Part shown: piece by piece, positions 38,591 through 54,000 of the stretch
Position numbering within the stretch: the first letter of the stretch is position 1
Layout of the letters: every line of letters begins with the position of its first letter
Assembly (NCBI GenBank): GCA_036023115.1
Contig: JAYKKT010000056.1
Coordinates: 1,878,001-1,942,000, forward strand
DNA from: Brasenia schreberi
Lineage: Eukaryota; Streptophyta; Magnoliopsida; Nymphaeales; Cabombaceae
Direction of reading: 5' to 3'
DNA: 64,000 nucleotides
Made by a program: the position numbers and the translations under genes
The notes under the pieces: model-generated
Database searches by the model: none
The model's input: only the letters and a program-made list of their open reading frames with translations
Told to the model about the DNA's origin: nothing

Positions 38591-40078
38591 AAGTCATGGT
38601 TAAACTCAAGGCTCGAAATCCAGGATATGGGGGAAGCATCCTATATCCTGGGTATAAAGATCTCTCGAGATAGAGAATCTAAAATCTTATCCCTAAGTTA
38701 GGAGAGATATATTGATTGTATCATCAAGAAGTTCAAAATGGGTGAATGTAAGTCTATTGTTACACCCTTGTAAAAGGAGTTAAACTAAGTAAGGCTGATT
38801 GTCTCGGTGAAGGAGACGGTAAGCCTAACGTTCCTTATGCAAAAGTTTTGGGTAGCTTGATGTACGCTATGTTGTGTACAAGACCTAATATCAGCTTTGT
38901 TGTTTGTCTTGTGAGTAGATATTAAAATAATCCTTAATGGCAGCATTGGATAGTTGTGAAAAGTATTTTAAGATATCTGAAAGGAATAAGAGACTTGAAA
39001 CTGTATTTTTAAGCAGATGAACTGAAAGTGGTAGGATACTCAGATGTAGTCTTTGTTGGGAGCAAAGATGACAACAAATCTATCTCGGTACAAATATTCT
39101 TATTTCGAGGTGGTGTTGTTTCTTGGGCATATAAGAAACATGGTTGTGTAGCATTGCATACACAGGAAGTTGAGTATGTGGCTTGTTGTATGGCTGCAAT
39201 GAGTGTTGTGTTGATAAGTCGCTTCATATGAGATTTGAAGCTGAAAATAACCGATGAGCCAATTGTCATTTACTGTGATAACAACGCAACAATTACTCTT
39301 ATGAGTAGAGTTGATAGCTCTAAAAGCAAGCATATAATGGTTAAATACCACTATGTTCATGATATGGTTATGAGAAAGGAAATATCCATCTCATACATGT
39401 CAACAAATGATATGTTGGCAGACCCTTTGACTAAAGGCATAATAGAGGAACTTTTCACAAAACATGTTGTGAACATGGGTTTGAGATATGTTTGATTATT
39501 GTGTAGTAAAATAACCACACAACAGGTAGTGATAGCAGTAGCAGTCATAAAAGTACATTACTAGGTAAACCCCACAAAAGTGGGAGGAAAACCAGTATGT
39601 CAGTACACTTGGATCGAATGACCAAGTGGGAGATGTAAGGTTGTGGCCATTCTCGGCAACCCAGCATGGTAACGACTGGACTAACCATCCAATCATTACT
39701 TGTGTTCACGGTTACAGAGAGAATGATTGTAATGGGCATAGAATCAAAATTGTTGGACCGTTATCGGATTGCAAGGTAACTGTCCGATTAAAGCGGCTCC
39801 TTAAGAGGAAAGCCCAGCGAGACAAATCGAGAAAGTCCGGAGCACACGCTTTACACAGTCTATCTACTGAAAACACAGGAAAAACACTGGGAAGACTTTT
39901 TAGGCAAAATTCGTTGTGTGGAAACCTCGAAACAAAAGCAAAACGAAACCACATACCTTGATCTTCCACTGCATACGTACCTAAAAAGTCCTACGAGCAA
40001 CAAATCGGAGGTCTATGACAACGAACCCGAAGGTCGATAGAAGCCGAACTCCGGCAACAAGGCAAGAGAATCACCACA
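38591..40078 (+). mobile_element. copia tail fragment in U2
   Basis: Starts AAGTCATGGTTAAACTCAAG after the 20-base filler and runs through RNase H (39,028-39,495) to an LTR at 39,634-40,078, followed by GAAGTCATG, the same flank as at 17,032 and 21,978. Confidence 0.9.
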
Positions 40079-40541
40079 GAAGTCATGTTTGCTCAATTCT
40101 TTACCTTTTGAAATGTTAACCTGAAAACTTCTAATACATTTACAGAAGGAAGATAAAAGCACACAATTGAGCCAAAAGGAACAAAATGAAATAAATTCAA
40201 TGACTAATGACTGAGAAAAATAAGAATTACAGTGAAAGAAAATGATGGATAGAAAATAAAAAATGACTTGTCGCTGAGTTGAAGTGTGTTTTCTTCTTCT
40301 TTCTTACCGATTTATGACTACTCATTGGTGATTATATCGATAACTCCCTTCTAGAATTTTGCATGTAATGACTAATGACCAAATAGTGGTTGGTGTTGCT
40401 TTCCAAAACTTGAAGAGCAAGTAGCATCATATGCGACCTTCTCCTAACCAGATTCTCATACTTAAGACAACAACCACCAACTTTTTGTTGAATATCATCA
40501 CTGGTACTCACCATATAGATTGCAATTCAATCAGGACATTA

Positions 40542-42600
40542 CGTAACCTTCAATGTTGAATTGTATTGAGCCCATGGTTATAAAAGCTCTCTTTAAGGGA
40601 AGGGTCTCAAAATCTGTCTTGTGCTGGTACCACATAATCTCGTTTATGCTATCAATCAAATTTCTACATTCATGTTTTCTATGCACTTTGCTCTTTTACC
40701 TCTCTTGCATTTGCCGCGTGATGTTGTGTGAGTCTTCAAGTGTCAAGAACTTCTTTAATCCTTAGCACTCAGAGGAGGGATGCTCACGTTTTGTATTTGT
40801 ATCGGTGGGCAATTGTATCTCTTTGGGAGAAATGCGGTAAGGTTGATATGACCCTAAGGCTTTGTGTCGGTCACTTTTCGATCATCATTGTTTCTTCCAA
40901 CGATTAAGGTATGACAACTTTAGTATTAGAGCAGTAATGATCCCACCTCATTGCTTTTGAATTATGTTGAGATGGACCCAAAGGCTTCAACAAGCATTGT
41001 GCCACCCATGGAGCAAACACACCCTGAAATGGAGAAGGAACGCAAGCGAGACCGTTCGGTCGAGAATGCTGTGATCGAAAGTCAGTTATGTAAAGTGGAA
41101 CCGTATGTAGCCAACTAAAAGGCTAGCCTTAAAACGTTGAGGGAAGATGTCTATCACATCAATAACTTTGTCAAACAAGAATTTGAGATGATACGTGGTG
41201 CGATCAACATATTTAAGAAAAACTGGGGCGAAGCCTTAATGAATCTAAAGGAAAGATGCCAACTGCGAAGGGAACAACACAACCGTCCAAGAAAAGCTGG
41301 AAACTGTTGAGACACGTTGCGTGACCCTTGATCGAGCAATCATTAGTGGAGTGACCGTCACCTCCTATCGAGAGTATAGTATCTCGAAGCCTGATGCCTA
41401 CTCAAGAACCCGTAGTTCTACTAATGTTGAGAACTTCTTGTGGAAAGTCGACAAGTACATCAAAACCAAGGAGATTAGAAAGGAGGATAGGAGGATCGGT
41501 ATTGTTGTTCCTCAAAAGTGATGCTCTGCTCTGGTGGCGACGTCGTTCTATTGATGTTGATAAGGGACTCTTCACTATCGACACTTTTGATGCTTTCAAA
41601 AAGGAGATCTGGAATCAGTTCCTTCCGAAGGACCTTGAATACTTAGCCCGAAAGGATCTCATGTGACTCAAGTATGGCAGATCTATTAGCGAATACATCA
41701 ACAAGTTCACCTCCTTGATATTGGATATCTCAAACATGACAGAAGCATATTGTTTCTTCTTCTTCATGAATGAATTACAGCATGAGGTGGAGCAAGAGCT
41801 TCAGCAAATGTGAGTGAAGGACTTAGCTTCGGCTCACATTATGGTTGAATGCTTGGATGATGATGAATTGTGGAAGGAAGATCGATTCCACTGCTCCTAG
41901 AACCCAAAGAAGTATAACATCGACAATGTAGCCACTACGACATTCAATCAAACTTAGAAAGAAGGGAATGACCATAGCTCATTCTAAAATGAACAAAGGG
42001 AAAACCGGTTATACCAAGATAAGGGGTAGGCCACATTTTCATGCTTCTATTGCAATGAGAATCACTATGCGCAGGATTGCCCAACTAGACCTTCGACACA
42101 ACAGGCAGATGTCATGGCCATTATGGAGTTCCCGAATAATGCAATTGGATATGAGGAACTGGTACACCATTGTGGTGTTGTTTGGATGTTGAACTCAATC
42201 CGTCGACGATCTTAGGTTCCCATGCCTCGTGAACGGAATGGGTATCTTATATCAAAGTACAACTAAAAGGGACAGATGCCTAGATATTGATTGACTCGGG
42301 AGCTGCACATAATTTCATCTCCTTAACAAAAGCACAACGATTAGGCCTTCGCATCTTGAAAGTCGATACATACATCAAGGATGCCCTTGGAAAGATCAAA
42401 CAGTTAACCGAAGAAACTAATAGAGTCACCCTTAAGATTGGAGTGAGAGTTATCAAGCTATACTGATGCGGAACGTGTTGCCCGAAGGGCCCTAGGTGAG
42501 TGCGAAGATAAAGACGTTGCCGAGGACAACAACGATTTGGGCGGAAGAGGATGTAACCCTTCGACGTTGAATCATACTGATTGGATTTGGATTTCAAGTA
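40542..42600 (+). mobile_element. gypsy remnant, copy in U2
   Basis: Third copy of the gag-protease remnant. The gag core at 41,394-41,666 is open slightly further than in U1 (KKEIWNQFLPKDLEYLARKD) because a stop at 23,501 is absent. The protease end is removed by a ~254-base deletion joining ATTGGAG to TGAGAGTTATC at about 42,442. Confidence 0.85.
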
Positions 42601-43262
42601 TATTTTGATCAGGTCTTATATACCTGATATAATATCCAACAGGTTCGGTCCTGGTTCAAATTCAAACTCTCCGGCCCAACCCTATATTTTTTTCAGGACC
42701 ATGCTGGGTCTTGGACCAGAACCATTTTAACATCTGTACACATAAAACACACATAGAGAGAGAGAGAGACTCGCACACTAAATATTGAGTTTGGCGGTTG
42801 GGCACGGAAAGGACTAGGATTTGGGTCAGTTTCTGGTTTTCCTTCCATCTATTTCTTTTCGGCAGCATGAGTTTAAGGGTTTTTAAGAAAGAACGAAGCA
42901 CAATGTTATTACCCTTCGAAAAACAATATATATATATATATATATGCGTGTGTGTGTGTGCGCGCAAGCGTGTGTCGCTGTGTAAAAAATAGAATCCATA
43001 TCCATGCACACAAACTCACAGGTATATTCATGTGATGCTTCCTTTTCGAGATGATTGTATGGAAATGACAAAATGTTTATTCCTACAAAATGGTTTTCAA
43101 ATCTTTTCCTTCCTTTTCTAACCTAAGCTGCAACCAAGGTCCAGTATTCGCATCTTTCCTTCCCTTCTTTGTCGAAGAGTATTCACTCTCTGCTTCTCTA
43201 TAAATCTACCTTCATCTACGTTGATTAATACACTAGCGTGAGCGTGTTGGTGAAAGAGAAAG
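42601..43262 (+). promoter_or_regulatory. Orphan DEFL promoter and leader, copy 3
   Basis: U2 counterpart of 24,771-25,415 with a shorter AT tract (42,926-42,944). The TATA box begins at 43,199 and the ATG at 43,263. Confidence 0.72.
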
Positions 43263-43409
43263 ATGAAGAATCTAGTAGACCTAGATCAATCATTTGAACC
43301 CATAGAAGATCTTCTTGAAACAATCGAAACCTTAAGTGGACATAAAAGGCCTAGGGCCACTCCTTATTACTTAAATGATTATCACACTTATCTTACAGAA
43401 AGTGTATAA
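43263..43409 (+). CDS. Chimeric DEFL-start/copia ORF, U2 copy
   Basis: Same 48-residue in-frame fusion as at 25,416, with no coding difference seen. Its conservation reflects the recent duplication and is no evidence of function. Confidence 0.38.
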   Translation: MKNLVDLDQSFEPIEDLLETIETLSGHKRPRATPYYLNDYHTYLTESV

Positions 43410-45259
43410 TTCGGTGGATTTAGATGAGTTGACTAATAACTTGACTTATCAACAAGCTATGAACTCATCAAAAGCAACAGATTGGGGGAAAGCCGTGGAT
43501 GAGGAAATTAAATCTATTGAGAAAAACCAAGTCTGAGAATTAGCTGATTTGCCAAAAGGAAGGAAAGTTATAGGCTGTAAATGAATTATAAAAAAGAAAT
43601 ACAAGGTCGATGGTTCAATCGATAAGTTTAAAGCGAGATTAGTTGTAAAAGGTTTTTCACAAAAAGATTGGATAAATTATGTTCAAACATATTCTCCAGT
43701 TGTGAAATTTGCATCCATAAGAATAATCCTGGCAATATCTGTATATTATGATTTGGACTTACATCAGTTAGATGTAAAGACAGTTTTCTAAACGAAGATT
43801 TAGATGAAATCATATACATGCATCAGCCCGAAGGATTTATAGTTAAAGGCTAAGAAGATAAATTATATATGTTGAAAAAATTCCTATATGGCCTGAAACA
43901 GTCACCTCACCAATGGTATTTGACTTTTCAAAATGCCATTAGAGAACTTAGATTTGTTGCTAATGAACTTTATCACTGTGTATATGTCTCGAACAGTGGG
44001 AGACACTTTGTCATCCTATTATTATATGTAGATGACATATTGCAAACTGTGAATGACAATGAGATGATCGTGAAAACAAAGTCATGGTTAAACTCAAGGT
44101 TCGAAATCAAGGATATGGGGGAAGCATCCTATATCCTAGGTATAAAAATCTCTTAAGATAGAGAATCTAAACTCTTATGCCTAAGTTAGGAGATATATAT
44201 TGATTATATCCTCAAGAAGTTCAAAATGGGTGAATGCAAGTCCATTGTTACACCCATTGTAAAAGGAGTTATACTAAATAAGGTTGATTGTCTCGGTGAA
44301 GGAAACGATAAGCCTAACGTTCTTTATGCAAAAGTTGTGGGTACCTTGATGTATGCCATGTTGTATAGAAGACCTGATATTAGCTTTGTTGTTGATCTTG
44401 TGAGTAGATATTAAAGTAATACTTGATGGCAGCATTGGATAGGTGTGAAAAAGATTTTAAGATATCTGAAAGGAACAAGAGACTTGAAGCTGTATTTTCA
44501 AGTAGATGAACTGAAAGTGGTAGTATACTCATATGCTGACTTTGTTAGGAGCAAAGATGACAACAAATCTACCTCGGGACAAATATTCTTATTTGGAGGT
44601 GGTGTTGTTTCTTAGACATATAAGAAACATGGTTGTGTAGCATTGCATACACAGAAAGTTGAGTATGTGGCTTGTTGTATGGCTGCATTGAGTGGTGTGT
44701 TGATAAGCCGCTTCATATGAGATTTTGAAGCAATAATAAAAGGACATTACTAGGTAAACCCAGCAAAAGTGGAAGGAAAATCAGTATGTCAGTACACTTG
44801 GATCGAATAACCAAGTGGGAGATGTAAGGTTGTAGCCATTCTCGACAACCCAACAAGGTAACGACTGGACTGACGATCCAACCGTTACTCGTGTTCACGG
44901 TTACAGAGAGAATGATTGTAACAGGCATAAAATCAAAACCATCGAACCGTTATCGGATTACAAGGTAACTGTTCAGTTAAAGCGGCTCCTCAAGAGGAAA
45001 GCCCAGTGAGACAAATCGGGAAAGTCAGGAGTACGCGCTTTACACAATCTATATACTGAAAACACAAGAAAAACACCAAAAAGACTTTCTAGGCAAAATT
45101 CTTTGTGTGGAAACCTCGAAACAAAAGGAAAACGAAACCACGTACCTTGATCTTCCACTGCAGGCGTACCTGAAAAGCCCTACGATAAACAAATCGGAGG
45201 TCGACGACAACAAACCCGAAGGTCGTTAGAAGCCGAACTTCGGCAAGAAGGCAAAGAGA
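43273..45259 (+). mobile_element. copia fragment (linker to truncated 3' LTR) in U2
   Basis: Copy of 25,426-27,412 at a constant offset of 17,847. The YVDD-containing frame is at 43,869-44,156; the LTR starts at 44,823 and is truncated at the same point. Confidence 0.9.
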
Positions 45260-46477
<1,218 letters not shown>

Positions 46478-47137
46478 ATGAAGAATCTCCGTGATCTCGC
46501 TTTTCTTCTCCTCGTCGCCATCGTCCTCTCCTCAGGTAATATTCTGTCTCATAAAGTTTGGTCGAGGAGGACCTGAGCATTCCTTACACCAGACTATCGG
46601 CGTACCCATTTGGTTTGGCTGGTAGAAGAATCGAGCAATTTGTTTGTGTTCATCTTGACATAGTTACATGAGCGAACGTGTACAACTTACCTTCATTTTG
46701 AACTTCAAACTTTTATTAGGTTAATTTTCACAACATATTTGCATGGTTATGTATAAGAAAAACCTTCTAGCTTAACTAGTTTGATGCATATAACTCTAAT
46801 ACTGAACAGGCCAAGAATTTCATCTTGGTGTGGCGTTTGGACCCAAGTATTTGAACCCAGTGAGTCGTGTTTATATATGTACTGGATCGATCTTGGTGTG
46901 ATTCATTTTTGTTGGCGTGTTTATATGTACTCGATCCTTCCTGGTGTGATTCATTTTTGTTGATTTGCAGTCCTGCCCGCTACCCCATTGCCGCGTACGT
47001 GTGTTGATATTATGGACCCAAACAACTGCGATCTTGAAAGTTGCCGTGAGAAATGCTTCCAGAAATACGAAGGGAATGGCACCTGTGAGCAGAAACCTAG
47101 TGGAGGCGTCCGTTGTGCTTGCTATTACTACTGCTAA
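46478..47137 (+). CDS. Defensin-like secreted cysteine-rich peptide, gene B
   Basis: Exact repeat of gene A at offset 17,843: exons 46,478-46,535 and 46,971-47,137, phase-1 intron of 435 bases, 74 residues, signal peptide 1-19 and eight cysteines spaced C-x8-C-x4-C-x3-C-x9-C-x9-C-x-C-x3-C. I found no coding difference from gene A. Both copies keep TATA box, start, splice sites and stop, so both could be expressed; if so, the duplication doubles gene dose. The possible roles are those given for gene A. Confidence 0.85.
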
Positions 47138-48594
<1,457 letters not shown>

Positions 48595-49965
48595 CAGTGG
48601 CGAACCCAGGATTTTTTCTGGGGTGAGGCACACTTGAATGAGTTCCTTATTTACTCATTAATATTGTTATTTTAAAATTATTGTTTAAAAGTTTTTCACG
48701 TACTTGATGAATTGATTTTGTAACATAATAGCACTATTTTAAATGTTATGACACTCCTGACACTTTTAAAGTTTGATGATAATATCAATAGCTTAAGCCT
48801 TAAGAGAAACATCAACATGAAATGAAATAATAACAACTTTAACATGAAGTATAAAAATAATAGAGTTAACAATACACATAAACCTAAAACATTTATTATT
48901 TTATAACAACTTATTTAATTACTTCTCAAATTAGTAACACAACCACTTTAACAATTTTCAAATTAATAACTATTAGCAGCTTTAAGAAATATCAAAGTAA
49001 CGGAGCTAAGCTAACAATGCACAGAAACCTTTTATGAAAAATGCATATCTTCCTTCTCATTGAAGTGCATTTCTCTTAAAGGGGAAAAATAAAAAATATA
49101 ATACTTAATAATTTGAAGGTTATGAATTAAAATGAGAAGTGAAAAAATTGAAAATGCAACATTTAAGAATTTGGATGTTATGAATTAAAATGAGAAGGTT
49201 CAAGGTAGCCTTTCAAACTGGCCCAGATATAACCAAGTCTATTGTTGCTGGATATATTTTCTTAGCAAGAACTTAATTTCGTTTAGGTTTATTCAATTTC
49301 CTTTCTTGTTTTAATAAGTCCCATCTACCACTTTTGACATGATAGAAATGTTATCGTTAGTGCGTGATTCATTGAGACTATGTGTGGCATTCATTCCTAA
49401 CAGCACATGATCGAAATCTAAAAGCAAAAGTCAAGATGACAGGATCCCCCAACAAAAGCAAGAATATGATCTAATTAAGAAAAACAGCTTGGAAATTTTA
49501 CACTTTAATTCACACAATTAATCCACCAACAATGGGATTCAAACGGCCAATCAAAGTTAACAAATTAGAGAGACGATAAACTTAGTAACTAAAAAGAAAA
49601 AGAATAATAATGGTTTTGGTAGAGTATCAACCACACAGCATGATATTGGCCCATCGTGCTGATTGCAGCCAAAGGTGAGATGTATTGCATAAATCTCCTC
49701 AAACGTGTTTGTAACCCCTAACCTTTGTCGGTTTTGGATCTTTATTGGATCAGAGTTTTATTTATAAAGACATATATGATAAAGTATTTAAAATTTCTAC
49801 TTTAATGACTTAAATTCACATATTTGCATGATGCCACCCTTTGTTTTTCAAATTTTCAAGTGAGGCAAACTTTACCTTTTTCCAAAATTACAAAACACAT
49901 TCAAAATTTTTCAAAATTCAGATGGGGCACAAAACTCACCTCGCCTTAACGTGCATCAGCCCCTG
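48595..49965. mobile_element. Non-autonomous hAT-like element in U2
   Basis: Copy of 30,674-32,042. Ends CAGTGGCG...CAGCCCCTG, a clearer inverted pair than in U1, flanked by AGTATATG and TGTATATG. No coding capacity. Confidence 0.65.
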
Positions 49966-50029
49966 TGTATATGTATATGTTTGTGTATATATGAATGTAT
50001 GTGCAGTATGAATAGAAAGAGATATGTGT

Positions 50030-50120
50030 AACAACAACTAAACCTTTTCCCATACTAGACGGGGCCAGCTACATGAATTCTTTGTTTCCACAGATCCCTA
50101 TCGTGTGCCATGAGAACGAG
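50030..50120 (-). mobile_element. 3' end fragment of an RTE LINE, U2 copy
   Basis: Copy of 32,106-32,195; reverse complement of the 3' end of the LINE at 9,010-12,134. Confidence 0.82.
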
Positions 50121-50142
50121 ATATGTGTGTATATACATATAT

Positions 50143-50485
50143 AGAGAGAGAGAGAGACAGAGGGCAGCTTTTCCTTGATAAGAAACCTCATCACAGCCAC
50201 AATTCCAGCTATAAAAGCATTACAATAAAAAATAATGAAACTTTTATTTAATAAGAAGCTTATCGCAGCCACAATTTAGTATAAAGAGATGTGTGTGTCT
50301 ATATATATATATATAGAGAGAGAGAGAGGCTTTTCTTTAATAAAAAAGCTCACCACAGCCACTATTTAGCTTTATGGCTTTTCCAGTCATAAAGCATTAC
50401 GATACAAAATAATATGAGAGACTTTTCTTTAATAAGAAGCTTATCGCAGCCACTATTTAGTATAAAGAGATGTGTGTGTGTGTGT

Positions 50486-50574
<89 letters not shown>

Positions 50575-50715
50575 CTTTTCTTTAATAAGAAAGCTCATCA
50601 CAGCCACAATTCCAGTCATAAAGCACTAAGATGCAAAATAATGTGTGAGAGACTTTTCTTTAACAAGAAGCTCATCGCAGCCACAATTTCAGTCACAAAG
50701 CATTAAGATACAAAA
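50143..50715. repeat. Composite minisatellite, U2 copy
   Basis: Same repeats as 32,229-32,790. The middle unit has an extra piece (TTTAGCTTTATGGCTTTTCC near 50,365) and the last TA tract (50,490-50,552) is about twice as long as in U1. Confidence 0.78.
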
Positions 50716-51018
50716 CAATATATACAGACTCGGGTATATCTGCCACAATTTCAGAGATTTGGTTTGAACAGAAACGTGCACAAACTGCATCCATGTATTT
50801 CGGCTTGTTTTTCTTTGAGCTTTGTTGCTTTGCGTTGCATTTCCCAGTCTTTATACTCAAAAGCTAGACAGAAGTTAATACAAAGGACTCCAAGAGTTCT
50901 CTCCAACGGAATACAACTGTTATAAAATCTCAACTTTCCACATCAAAATATACAGACCAACTTGGTGGCAATCATAAAAGGATGGTTGCAAGATAAGTAA
51001 TTGAACTAAGTTGGACGC

Positions 51019-54000
51019 TCAAATGTGGACGGTTTTCACATCATTTTGGCCAAAAGGAGTGCCACATCCAGGGCATTTGCGATGGCGAATTTCCAAGTTC
51101 CTTTGAATGCATATACTGCAGAAGAGATGGTAGCACTTTGTAATCACAACCTGCAAGCGGTCACAATTTAGATCAGTTAAGTTTGGTCTCACAAAACGAA
51201 GGCACAGTAATTAAGCCTTGAACACGTTTCATCTGAATGGACATAACAAGAACCAAGCAAAATTCAACATTGACCAAGTACCTCCTTGAGTCTGTCGTAG
51301 CAAACACTACACTTCAATACAGCTTTGTACTCCTTTATCTTATCTTGAAGTTTTTCTATTGCTACGTCACTGCTTTCGGAAGCCAACTGGTCAACCTTGG
51401 CCTTTAGTTCCTGAACTTGTTCTTCTCGCTTTCTGTTTCCCGATCTGTTTATCGCCAAAAGGGAATTGACAGAAAATGCTCATGCACAGGAAAGAAACAA
51501 AAAACAATAGAAAAGGAACTCTAAATATATGCAAGCTTAACATTACAATCAACATGTGGATGCAGATAATCGAGATGTCAAGCTCTAGATATTTGTGGGG
51601 ACTACGGATCATCAATCATTTGGCATTTATCGCTATTGAAAATGACTACTGAAAATGCAACAAACCTTTCAATTTCCAACTCTTTTTGAAGCTCTTCTAA
51701 CTTCCTCTTATTGTGCTCAATTTCCTTCTCCGAAGATTCAACAGCTGTTCTGAGCCATTTTAACTCCTTTTCAGCATCTGTCTGTTCAACTTTCACATTC
51801 TCCACGCTAATTGCAAGATGTCTACTTTCTTGAGAAGCTTTAGCAGCTTGGGCCAGATAGGATTTAATCTGAATAAAGGAAAGAATAAATCACAACTCCA
51901 TCACTTAAACTCAGGACAAATACTAGAAAGTAAGAGTACCTGCTCTTCGCAACGGGCAATTTTCATCTTGAAAAAATCCAGTGATGCATTAGCTTGCTGC
52001 AGCTGTTTTGCTAAAGCCTGCTTTTCACCAAGAAGGCTGCTCTGAGCTTGTTTAATCTTCACGCTCTCCGAAACAAGCTGTCACAAGTGAAATTTACAGC
52101 AATGCAGGATAACAGACAAGGTTCAGGTAGATAAGTGGGAAAATGAGAAAAAGATTTCAAATGTAAAGGTTCAAGGTTCTCTACTTAAAGAGTGACTGGG
52201 AAGTCCTTCATAAATGCACAAAATATGAAACAAAGAGGCCTATAAGGGACCACTAAAGTGTCTAGATAACTGTTAAAGAAGCACATCTCCCGGCTTAATA
52301 TAATAAACTTCAACATCAGTGACTAACAATATTTAGGTTACAAATGGAATAATATGAATGTTTTCAGTAAATTGATAAAAAGAGTAAGATTGCTTTAGCA
52401 ATAAAAGATGTTGCAGGTGAGGAAACCAAGCAATCTATGGTGAACAATGTGTCAGATTCCCCAATACAAAATCACAAGTATCTAATGCATTGTGGTCCAT
52501 ATATATAACATATATCAGGAAACAGAAACTTCCTGTTTATTTCATAAACTTGTTGATTTGCAAGTTGAAATGTGGTAGTATGTATATGAAATTAAAAGAA
52601 ATGGACCAAAAATTGATTCGATAAGGGGGTCCAGAGTTACTTTATAAAGGCACAACAACTTCACATTCTTCAAAGTAAAACCTACGCCACATGGATACTA
52701 GCGGCAATAGGGCAAACTCAAAAGTCTCACATGCAGGGATACTGCAAGTAACACTACATAAGTGCAGGTGAGGCGAAAAGGCAACTTACGAAATCATGAG
52801 TGCAGGGGGATAATGCAAGATAGATATCAGGAAGAGGGTCACTCTCTCTCATGTGATAACAAATGGGCAAACGCAAAAGTCTCATATGCAGGGATACTGC
52901 AAGTAATGCTACATAAGTGCAGGTGAGGCGAAAGGGCATCTTACAAAATCATGAGTGCAGATGGATAATGCAAGATAGATATCAGAAAGAGGGTCTCTCT
53001 CTCTCTCATGTGACAACAAATGACAGCTGTCATCCACCTCTATATCTCAAAACAGCAACAACTCTGGTGTCATCTAGCAACAAACTAGGAATGCCCTATC
53101 AGTTTACTTTCTTTCAGTTTCTTCCTCCATTATTCTTCTGCTTAGTCCTCATTGGTCATTCTGTGTGTTTTTCCTGTTCTTGTTGTTCTAGAAAAACGGA
53201 ACGGACTCATGTACGTTGACGAGAGCCATTTTCTGGTTCAAAGTAGACCTGGATATGGTCAAGGCATTGTTAAAAGAAATGTAACAGTGCATTCATGCAC
53301 ATGTTTATATTTGTATTTTGTTTCATATTTCTTATTTTGATGTAATTAGGCCCACATTCCCAAGCTTTGCAGCATCTCAAGTTCACCGGCAGGCTCCAAC
53401 GGCGCTGCTCCTCCTGTTGTATTAGCTCCGGTGCCTTGCTCTCCTCGGCCTCCAGTGCCCATGCCTCGGGTTTCGCGCACACTGTTGTCATCGTCATCAC
53501 CATGCTTCTCCGCTTCTTCGTTTGCTTACCTTCCCTCTCTTTCTTGCTCTTGTGTGCAATCTTCTACTCCCCTCTCAAGCCGAGACGAGAGAGGCAGCCA
53601 ACAGGGTGGTGGCGACGTTGAGCGACCACCACCATGGCCGATGAAGGCAGGTGAGAGAAAGAGAGATGCTGCAAAGCTAAAACCCACGCCACATGGATGC
53701 TAGCGGCAATAGGGCAAACTCAAAAGTCTCACATGCAGGGATACTGCAAGTAACACTACATAAGTGCAGGTGAGGCGAAAAGGCAACTTACGAAATCATG
53801 AGTGCAGGGGGATAATGCAAGATAGATATCAGGATGAGGGTCACTCTCTCTCATGTGATAACAAATGGGCAAACGCAAAAGTCTCATATGCAGGGATACT
53901 GCAAGTAATGCTACATAAGTGCAGGTGAGGCGAAAAGGCAACTTACAAAATCATGAGTGCAGGTGGATAATGCAAGATAGATATCAGGAAGAGGGTCTCT